Positions 56,527 through 64,000 of a stretch of DNA of 64,000 bases are shown here, piece by piece; position 1 is the stretch's first letter, and every line of letters starts with the position of its first letter. The notes under the pieces are model-generated. The model saw only the letters and a list, made by a program, of their open reading frames with translations. It did not search any database and was not told the DNA's origin. The DNA comes from Plenodomus lindquistii (lineage: Eukaryota > Ascomycota > Dothideomycetes > Pleosporales > Leptosphaeriaceae). The position numbers and the translations under genes were made by a program. Where the stretch lies: positions 496,001 through 560,000 of the forward strand of contig JANUWI010000021.1 of NCBI GenBank assembly GCA_025504975.1, given 5' to 3'.

Positions 56527-57989
56527 TGCACTGGTATCCATCGCTGCGCAACATGCATTGTTGTAGTCTGAGCATTCACAGGAATGACAAATATCTGTTT
56601 GCAGGCTGAGAGCTGAAATAGCCAGTGCATGCATCGTGATGTTTTGAAGTTGTTTGGGGCTGTCGGAACGCACGGGCGGTGTGTTCCCTGCCGTGCATGC
56701 CGTGCCTGCCGTGCCTGCCGTGCCTGCCCACAATCTCGCGTCTGTGCCAAGCACTCCCACAAAGGTCGCGATGTTCGCATGGCTGCCGCACAACCTCGAT
56801 GCGCAGTTGCCTCTGCCTAAACCGTCATTGCACATTGCACGCATACTGCACATGTCTAGCTATCGCTTCTGCCTACCCTTTCGCGTACCAATCTCACCCC
56901 TCAACACCCAAAGGAAAACTCGAAGCTGTACCACAAGGGAGTGTTGACAACTAGCTACAGTCTCTCGCCCACCATTGCAACGGCGCAAGACACAGCGCAC
57001 ATGCAGCAGCAATGCTCCTCGTACCAGCCGCCGCCGCTGCCACCGCTGCTGCTGCTGCCACCGCTGCTGCAGCTGCAGTACATGACGCCTCCTCGCTCCC
57101 TCCTAGTTCACACCTTGACTCAACCTGACAGCCGTTGAGCCAAACCAACGTCTCCGACTGCATCGACCATGCCACCTGCCACCTACCCATCAACATTTGC
57201 AACAAGTCACACCGCTCTCGTAGCGCCATTTCCACCCTACCGACTCCCCTTCTTCGCTGCGCCGCTGTCGACGCGCCCAACCAAGCTCTTTGACGCCCTC
57301 GACCACGCCACCTCAGCAACAAGCTCCCTTACATTTGTAGATGCTACATCCCAGACATCTACATGGTATCACAACAGTAAGGATGTGAAATAACCAAGCC
57401 ATTAGCTTTAGGCGAGGCTGACAATGCTCTGCCAGATCAATCGACGTTTGCACCAAGTCACACCGCTCTCCTCGCGCCATTTCCACCCTACCGAAACCCC
57501 TTCCTTGTACGCCGCTGCCGTCGCGTCGAAACAAGATCCTCGAGTGCATCGAGCAACACTAGGCCGCAGAACTCGCTTTTCTCGGCGTGCCCATCTTAGG
57601 TCGCCGATAAACTCAAGAAGCGCTTTTTCCCTACCCACCCTACCCCCACGCTATCCTCCCCTCTTCCTCGACCGACGACGACACGACACCCGCCGCTGCA
57701 GAAGTTGAGGGCAAGCGCAACAAGACTACGGCACGCGACGTACGCAACCATGTCGAGCAGCTGCATCAATGGTGCACCGAGGGCCACATGGAGACTGTAG
57801 TGACCAAGGGAGAGTTTCAACAACCCTACAGAACCAATTCCCCGTCGCCCCATGCCGCGATTCAACGAGCCAAAATACGGTCAACGCGACCACAAAGTCT
57901 ACACAGGACATAGTCGATGCAGGAGGTTACCGCTGCTGCAATGGACAGAGGATGATTAGCGAGATCAAGCGTCGGGGGGCCGCGCCAGC
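56527..57989. other. GC-rich flank of the viral cluster, no secure gene
   Basis: It contains a 9-bp CCGTGCCTG minisatellite (56688-56740), a CTG/CCG-rich tract (57020-57080), and a diverged duplication of about 120 bp (57185-57300 and 57435-57555, core AAGTCACACCGCTCTC). Open frames here are repetitive and unconvincing. Confidence 0.4.
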
Positions 57990-58075
57990 ACAGTACCCTC
58001 GAAGGACGCCTCCAAGTTCTCAGTGATCAGGCACAACATCGAGGCCACGACCTACAAGAGGGATGTATTTTCCAC

Positions 58076-59971
58076 TTGCCGCACGACAACATCATCAGCA
58101 CCTGCACTTCGAACGGGGCATTTCATGACGGCGAGGGCGCGGACATTTGCTACTGCAGCTACGTCTTCGGGAAGTGCATGAAGAACGAGTTGGGGAACGG
58201 GAGGAGGCCGAACCTCGTCAATGCCAACAGCTCGGCGGACGAGATCATCAAGCACTTTGCCTCAGACTTCATCACCGTCCACGACGGATTCGGGTTCGAC
58301 TTGAAGAAGATTGCCGCGCACTCGGCTAGCGTGGAGTACCTCGGGAAGAAGACGGAGAGGAGGAGGCTGGGCAACAACGGGTCGAGATTCTTCTGGAGGT
58401 TCTCCGCTGGCACGATGGTCGTAGATCCCATTTACGTCGTCGACATGTATTTGAGGAGCGGGTGGAGCTCGATCTCGTTGGCTGCGCCGGTGAAGGGCCT
58501 CGGGCTCCCACCGAAGCTGGAGGGCGACAACACGAGGGGCCAGAACACCAATCACTACGATGTGACCAAAATTTCGATCTACAACATGAGGAACTCTGAC
58601 CTCTACGCCCTCGTCATCAAGTCAAGGAAGACAAGTGAAAGGCTCTACACCCTCGCCGGCATCTTGAGGAACGCGATGTGGGACGCCATCGCGGGGAACA
58701 CCAGGCACATGGTGCACTGCTACAATACTTCCATGGCCGTGAGCATGAACAGGTCCCTCAACACCAGCACGGTCGACAACTCTGACAATTGGGAGTTCAA
58801 GGGCGGGTTCGTGATAGAGCCCGTCTTGGGGTGCTACAATGGCGTGATAGTGATCGACGACAATTTGCTCTACAGCTCCATCGTGTCGAAGGTGGGCATC
58901 AAGATCGACAGGTGCGTGCCGTCGAAGGACTTGTAGGACTTGGTGACGAAGGCCGGGATCACCTCGGTCAGGCTCCTCCGCACCCTCAAGGTCAACAAAA
59001 TATTCAGAGGACACACAGTTCTTGTTCACGAGGGACAGATCGGAGACCATATGCCTGAAGAAGGGCGGGCCGACGCTGCTGAGAGTGGTGCTCGACGACT
59101 CGATGAAAGGAGGCGCGGTCGTGAAGACCCATGGGAAGGCCGAGAGGGCCTCCTGGTACAGCATTCTGCCAGTCGACGCGCGATGGCCAACTCGAAGACA
59201 CGCGCCAAGATTGTCAAGTACTGCGCTAGGTACTACACGAAGCTAATGATCGACGTGACGCCCAAGTGCGGGCTCCAGGTCATCTACGGGGACACCGACC
59301 CCATCTTTGTACACGTGAACTCGCCGACCGAGGAGGAATGCTACAATGCGGGCGCGCGGGTTGCGGAGAACATTGTGAAAGCCAACAAGGGGACCCTGTT
59401 CGTAAACGTGGGAGCCGACATCAAGGGGAACTACCAGTCCATCGAGATTATCTCGAAGAAGAAGTACACCGCGATCGACTGGAATTTACTGTTGGAGACC
59501 AAGGGCCTCGCGATCGTGAAGAAGGACACAATGCCCGTAGCGAAGCACGCGCTCTCTGTCGCGATGATTTTCCTCAACCGGCCGGGCAGCGACGAGAACA
59601 AGGTGGGAAAGCTCGTCAAGGGGCTGGGCCCCGTATTCAGGGCGTTGGAGATCAAGATGTCGGGCCAGCCGCACTACGTTTACATGGACAACTCCAGCGC
59701 AAGGAGCAACGTGTTCATCGGGACCGCGGCGATCTCCACAGACGTCAAGAAGAGGTAGGTAGCAGGCAGGATCAAGAACACCCTGGAAGCCGTCATGTCC
59801 GCGCTCAAGTTCAACACAGTGAAGAAGCTCATGACCTCGTACAACATGGTTGCCCACCAGAAGAAGCTCGCCTCTGCAGTGAGGAGGATCGACAGCTCGA
59901 TACACCAGCTCACTGAACCCAGCGCTAAGGACACCGTGATGTTCGTCGTTCTGTGGGGGATCAGGGTATAG
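58076..59971 (+). pseudogene. polB: Broken viral-type family B DNA polymerase
   Basis: Family B motifs occur in order along about 630 codons. First comes an exonuclease domain: a degraded Exo I region (TSNGAFHDGEGADI context), an Exo II-like HDGFGFDLKKI, and an Exo III-like YNMRNSDLY, with catalytic positions apparently changed. Then GGFVIEP..GCYNG leads to motif A as IDDNLLYSSI (58853-58885; family form DxxSLYPSI). Next are a fingers-like stretch, a reduced motif B, motif C as YGDTD (59285-59299), then the KKKY lysine block and KGLAIVKKDT. Breaks: an in-frame TAG at 58934, a frameshift near 59022 with return by about 59180, and a TAG at 59756, after which the frame continues to 59971. As it stands it cannot encode an active enzyme. 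Presence of the exonuclease and the KKxY/KGL signatures argues for the NCLDV/eukaryotic type. Bounded downstream by RNA polymerase relics. Confidence 0.75.
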
Positions 59972-60124
59972 AGCTGCCCGCTGCACTGATACACGTCACC
60001 GGCTACATCTTGAGAACAAGCAAGTGGAGAAGGGCATCACCGCGCTCCCGCAGCTGCCATCGGAGAACAGGGCGTTCCCAGTATCGTGGGAATTCTTGCT
60101 GCCGCTAGGGTAGTGCGCGAGAGC

Positions 60125-60713
60125 TCACTCCGAGGACGGGGGCGTGGTGACTGTGGACTTCGCGGTGGAGGACACGTCTGGCCTCATGTACAGGATGAAT
60201 GTCATGGCATCCACGATCGGGCACGCGGCCGTGATAAGGCCGGACAAGGAGGGAGCAAGGATCCTCGTCGTCTGCAAGGAGTATGAGCACCTAGACGCCT
60301 AGGACATCATCGAGGCCATGGAGAGCGCAGCCGTCACCGACATCAAGTGGGTATTCGACAACACGGACTCCACCGACGTCGCGCTGAAGGTCCCACCCGA
60401 CAAGCACATCAAGAAGTCTGCCGAGCAGTACTTCGAGCACGCGCCGCTCTCCGTCTACCACGTTATGGAGGCCACGTACCACTCCGACAGCAACGACTTC
60501 TGGAAGACCATGTTCCCGACTATGAAGACCATCTTGTACGCGTACGCCATCCTGGGCATCATAGAGTGCAACTTCCTCATCTTGAGGGGTACCTCGGTGG
60601 GGAACGATGGCAACTGCACCCCGCAATCGAAGGTAGCCGGGTGGATCAGGCTACTTGTGGCCGGGACGTTCATCTGGATCATGACCTTGAGGATTATCGA
60701 GATCGCGTGGTGA
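60125..60713 (+). pseudogene. rpb1: RNA polymerase largest-subunit-like C-terminal fragment
   Basis: The frame from about 60130 reads VVTVDFAVED, then GLMYRMNVMA, then ARILVVCKEY. After a TAG at 60301 it continues DIIEAMESAAVTDIKWV and ends with YAILGIIECN and NDGNC. This order parallels the C-terminal third of Rpb1: the segment after the cleft with a W-V-L-R-x-E-L-D strand, the I-x-x-I-E and R-G-I turn, then the L-G-I-E-A-x-R helix and the D-G-S-Y strand. Identity is modest and the call rests on spacing and pattern. It is a fragment without start, interrupted at least once. It is probably the continuation of the minus-strand piece at 61930-63165, displaced by an inversion. A fast-diverging different gene is the alternative. 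Confidence 0.5.
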
Positions 60714-61532
60714 TCAACATGTATGTCAACAAGAGAGGCAGTATGAGGGCTGTAATCTCTGTCTGCAAGGTGAAACCTGGGGGCATCACGTTCACCATCG
60801 AGGAGTTCAGGGATTACTTGTCGATGCCCGAATGAGAGGACATGCGCAGCGGCGAGGGATTCAGGCCAAACTTCATACTTTCGGCAAAGAGCTTGTCCAG
60901 GGGATTGGGGGGGGGGGGGGGCGAGGGAGATGTGCGCATACACCTGCTCGTCTTAGAGCGCGAACCACTTCAAGGCCTTCGCAAAGCAGAAGATCGACAA
61001 CATCATCACCCACAGCGAAGAGCTTAAGCATGAGTGCGACTTGCCAGAGGCCTACATCATCGTCAATGGGAAGAAGCCCATTTTCATCGACTCGGAAGGC
61101 AAGGAGAGGACGGCCAAGAGCAACAACCGCATCTCAAGGGTGCTCCACCTCAAGCACAAGCCGTCGCTCAAGCAGCACTACCCAACAGCGTTGACTAGGC
61201 CGATCGAGGTGCCCAGAGGGAGATACAACGTGGGGATGTCCAGGATCTCAGAGACCGAGCTGCTCTCGATGATGATGATGCAGAAGCCAATGACGTGCGC
61301 TATGGAGTGCTTGGGGAACTCCGACATGAGCCACGTGCAAGTGTGTCTGATCTGCCGCGCCGTCTTGATCTACTGCGACTGTCCGAACTCGAAGTCGCAG
61401 CTGACCAAGGTCATGGTCAGGGAACCCGCCGTGAAGATGAACGTGCCCGGTAGCACATCGATGCTTGACTACGAAAAGCTGTCCCCGATGACGCTTGGGT
61501 TCGTGTGTGAAAACGGATCTAGGCGATCATGA
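60714..61532 (+). pseudogene. rpb2: RNA polymerase second-largest subunit, C-terminal fragment
   Basis: EDMRSGEGFRPNFIL (60838-60880) corresponds to the conserved Rpb2 stretch D-M-P-F-x-x-D-G-x-x-P-D-x-I-L. Downstream in another frame come RVLHLKHK, TALTRPIEVPRGRYNVGM and SETELLSMM, matching the C-terminal L-K-H...L-T-R-Q-P...G-G-x-R-x-G-E-M-E-x-D block. A cysteine cluster follows (CLIC, then CDC), like the C-terminal zinc site, then VREPAVKMN and a final helix. Together these make the assignment the strongest of the polymerase-subunit pieces. Breaks: TGA at 60836, and a frame change at the poly-G tract near 60907. The N-terminal two thirds are missing. Confidence 0.7.
60907..60921. repeat. 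Poly-G tract inside the rpb2 relic
   Basis: A run of about 15 G, at the point where the reading frame of the relic is lost. Confidence 0.85.
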
Positions 61533-61539
61533 CGGCCCT

Positions 61540-61925
61540 GTTCATAATGTCCTTCCTGTCCACTTCGACAACCATACAAGGTTAGTCGCCTTCTTGATGT
61601 TCGACACGTCGCCCCAGCTTATCATCAGCTCGTTGCAGGTGGACTTCTCATGTATATTGTTGTACACGAACCCGCAGCTGTGCACAGGAGCTCCCGCAGC
61701 GAACAGTGTGAAAATGCTCCCGCCGCATTAGAACCTGCTAAACAAGAAGACCACTGGCAACATATTCGTCGCGATGCACTCAATCACGTCCTTCCTGGAG
61801 AGGAACCCCTCAAACGTCCCCTTGAATTACATCACGTTCCTGGACTTCCTACTGATCACCTTCAACGGCCCTATCATCAATTTCTTTGTGTTGTAGGGCC
61901 CGATGCGGTACTTTCTTTCGAACTT
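61540..61925 (-). pseudogene. Unassigned viral-type fragment
   Basis: The minus-strand translation is protein-like across two in-frame stops (GPYNTKKLMIGPLKVI, FEGFLSRKDVIECIATNM, SWGDVSNIKKATNLVW). It shares the GC-rich codon use of its neighbours. It lies between the rpb2 piece and the minus-strand rpb1 piece and may be a further part of one of these or another viral gene. I could not recognise a family. Confidence 0.4.
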
Positions 61926-61929
61926 CAGA

Positions 61930-63165
61930 GCCTCGATGTGTCGATGTTGGGGTCGATGACGATGTGGAAGAACTGATCGAGTTCTGTCTTGTTGAACTTA
62001 TGGAACCTCTAATCCTCCTCCCACCTTACGCCATACGGAGATGACAAGCTTCCCGCCTGCGCTCACGTGGTTCCTAGCGCTCTTGGACGCTATATACCTC
62101 ATTTTCAGGGACATAAGGTGATGGCGTACCGGATTTTGGAGACGTTGGTGTTCTTGAGCGCGCTGGCGAATAATCTTGAGACTATCTCTGGGGTGTTGGG
62201 TCCTCGTAACTAACCTCTTCACGGGCCGGTTGAGGATGATGGTGTTGTTCTCCGTGCCTTACAAGACGCTCATCTCGTACACGCTGCTCTCCTCCATCTC
62301 CGGTACGCCTTTAGTCGCTGGCGCACAGCATGCTGCCCTAGCAGCTTGGGTTGACGGTCGGCTTCTACATTCGTAGAGTCTTGAACTTCCCAACGCACAC
62401 GATCCCGTCGCAATTTATGCAGGAGACATGGCCAAGTGACGCCTCCTTGAAGTTGCTCTTGCACTTCCTCACCTCACAATAAGGGACGGCATCGGCATCG
62501 AGGTGAGAATTGAGGGCTCCGTGGCGTATGGCCTGAGCTTCTTGGCAGTGGAGCTTCACCGACCTCTGCTCCGCGAACGGCCCTTTCTGCGGCTTCGAGA
62601 TGGTCCCTACCAAGCTGTACGCTAGCGAGACTGCGTACGTCGGCCACGGCACGAAGTGCGTAGACTAGACAGGCCCTTTGACGACGTGCTTTTCCGTCCT
62701 GTTTTACCCTCACGATGGAGTTGATGGGGTTCTTGCACCACTTGGTGCACACGAACTTTGTGAACAAGCTCGTGTCCGCAATCCTAAGGAAGTCCCCGCC
62801 TAGGACGTTCCATGCGCTGTTTGACATCTTTTTGTTCATCCTTACCTTGGTCTTGACGATGGGCGCGTCGGCGACGCTGTCGATGATGGCCGCGTTCACA
62901 GGCTTCATCAGCCCAGTCAAGACATAGGTCTTGAAGACCTTGCTCCTGTGCAGTCCCGACCCGGCCATTGCGAACATGACAGGCAAGCGGTGCATCGTGT
63001 AAAAGACAAACATGACAGGGTGCGCGAACGAGTTGAGGAACGTGTTCACCCTTTGTGCGAAGACTCCACCATGGAATGCCATCCTCACAATAGAGACCGA
63101 CGCCAAGCTCAAGGGCCTGAACTACGTTGGTACTCGATCGCTTGCATCTGAATACAGTCTCGCAC
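61930..63165 (-). pseudogene. rpb1: RNA polymerase largest-subunit-like middle fragment
   Basis: Reading the minus strand from 63165: NSFAHPVMFVFYTM, then GSGLHRSKVFKTYVLTGL and KVRMN parallel the Rpb1 funnel (N-S-F..G-L-x-P-x-E-F-F-F-H-x-M-G-G-R-E-G-L...K-T...T-G). After a frameshift, LVGTISKP and KLHCQEAQ (62615-62530) sit where the trigger-loop segment G-x-x-A-A-Q-S-I-G-E-P...T-F-H-x-A-G belongs. Then GVPEMEE (62309-62289) matches the strictly conserved G-V-P-R-L-K-E, and TPEIVSRLFASALKNTNVSK follows as in the cleft region. An extra C-x4-C...C-x2-C group at about 62478-62410 is not expected in Rpb1. Several stops and shifts; no start. The missing continuation matches the plus-strand piece at 60125. 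Confidence 0.55.
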
Positions 63166-63822
63166 CTGGGCCAGACCTCTGACGCGAGGCATCGCAACAT
63201 TACGATGAAGGGCGAAACAAATATGAACAAGACGACTACCTAAGAAACCCCGATGAGGATCGAGGCGATTGGTTTTCCATGGCTGCAATCAGAAGGTCTC
63301 TGACCAGAGGTGTCAGGATAAACGAGATATTTGAGCACAAACCATACTCCACGCGTCGTTGGGTTTGAGGTGGACTCTTTAGACGTGTCGAACGCAATCT
63401 CCAGGAGCCCCGCCTATACCAACGATACCAGCAAAACAACCCTTGCCCGGGAGTTATCCAGGCCTTCCTGTTGCGCTTACATTAGTCATCTGAAACAGGT
63501 CACCAAAGGGTATAGCTGCTTCCTCTTTCTCGCAGAATCCAACGCTCATAGTTCTCGCTCGCAAGCTGTTGTCGTCATCTCCTCAAGAAGCATGCACGGT
63601 CAATTCGACCTGCGCCATCTTCCTACGACTACAAGCTGCAATCATATCAATCTTTCATCCAGCTAACAAAACTTACCCTGCCAGACCTGCACAATCTCCC
63701 CGTACTAGCCTCCAACTCATCCTCATGACAGGTCTCGCTTGCTTAAGGATTGCGCTGTCCTACAATAGTCACTGTCACTCAAGCACCTTTTTCACAAGTA
63801 CATAAGACGGCATTCGACCAAC
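63166..63822. other. Right flank of the viral cluster
   Basis: No supportable gene. Codon-like GC bias ends here and ordinary intergenic composition resumes. Confidence 0.35.
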
Positions 63823-63966
63823 ATGGTCAAAGGAACATTCTCCTTTTTTCGGAATTTGTATTCCGCGGCCAACATCTACGTTTACCAGGATGCGGGCAAG
63901 TTCACCAGCTTGTGTCCCTTTGGCACTACAACACTTCCACAGCAAAACGAAGCAGAAAGAAATTGA
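63823..63966 (+). CDS. Possible small protein, 47 aa
   Basis: The ATG follows ACCAAC (good fungal context), and the frame has protein-like content (SFFRNLYSAANIYVYQDAGK) up to TGA. It may be a small gene or the first exon of a gene that continues beyond the window. No family recognised. Confidence 0.25.
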   Translation: MVKGTFSFFRNLYSAANIYVYQDAGKFTSLCPFGTTTLPQQNEAERN

Positions 63967-64000
63967 ACATGACTCTGAGGCGCGGCAGAGTTCACCGCGA

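Larger units (their letters stand above)
57990..63165. other. Endogenous giant-virus-like gene cluster (degraded)
   Basis: About 5.2 kb of GC-rich, intron-less sequence rich in GAG/AAG/GTC/CTC codons, unlike its flanks. Its pieces read as replication and transcription enzymes of a large DNA virus: a DNA polymerase of the RNA-primed family B type, part of the second-largest RNA polymerase subunit, and two parts of the largest subunit. Host genes for these proteins are never clustered in a fungal genome, and none of these copies is intact. Linear cytoplasmic plasmids are a poorer fit because their polymerases are protein-primed. The likely source is a nucleocytoplasmic large DNA virus that integrated long ago. 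Edges are estimated from where the motifs fade. Confidence 0.62.

Noticed and set aside
57990..63165. Linear cytoplasmic plasmid origin for the polymerase cluster
   Set aside because: Such plasmids use protein-primed polymerases. The relic has the KKxY and KGL signatures and subunit layout expected of RNA-primed viral or cellular enzymes.
63236..63439. Continuation of the viral cluster to the right
   Set aside because: No motif or codon bias of the viral block is visible beyond about 63.2 kb.

Overview
The window reads as chromosomal DNA of a filamentous ascomycete, probably from the Pezizomycotina. The evidence is short introns (about 50-80 bp) with GTANGT or GTGAGT donors and GCTGAC-type branch sites, sparse genes separated by kilobases of non-coding or degenerate DNA, an AT-rich block that looks like repeat-induced point mutation (RIP) debris, and many small decayed repeats. 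No ribosomal RNA and no intact transposase is visible. Genus and species cannot be named from the sequence.

Layout. 0-3.6 kb: a Ulp1/C48-type cysteine protease reading frame, then a 14-bp minisatellite. 4.6-5.9 kb: a very AT-rich block that abuts a small relic of a family B DNA polymerase (5.86-6.15 kb). 11.3-12.7 kb: an intact hypothetical gene. 15-20 kb: a repeat zone with a 219-bp TA-flanked MITE, stacked tandem repeats ending in a perfect 98-bp-arm foldback, and a 656-bp element with arms of more than 200 bp. 20.5-21.2 kb: a small membrane-protein gene. 28.4-29.8 kb: a ruined MFS transporter. 30.3-31.3 kb: an AT-hook protein with a 13-residue repeat. 33.8-35.5 kb: two small genes. 39.5-41.8 kb: a degenerate repeat field. 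43.2 kb: a second copy of the 14-bp minisatellite. 44.2-49.2 kb: a four-exon gene, then a divergent pair (a membrane peptide and an acidic protein). 51.4-52.4 kb: a SET-domain protein. 55.7-56.2 kb: a two-exon coiled-coil gene.

The main discovery is at about 58.0-63.2 kb. This is a GC-rich, intron-free, heavily broken cluster whose pieces read as the core replication and transcription genes of a large DNA virus: a family B DNA polymerase (exonuclease, palm and C-terminal motifs all recognisable), the C-terminal part of the second-largest RNA polymerase subunit, and two parts of the largest subunit. The two largest-subunit parts lie on opposite strands, as if one gene had been cut by an inversion. 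Every piece has stops or frameshifts. The 5.86-kb fragment is a diverged second copy of the same polymerase region, so viral DNA has left at least two marks about 52 kb apart. The most economical reading is an ancient endogenous nucleocytoplasmic large DNA virus (Nucleocytoviricota-like) in a fungal chromosome. All family calls rest on reading motifs by eye; no database search was possible.
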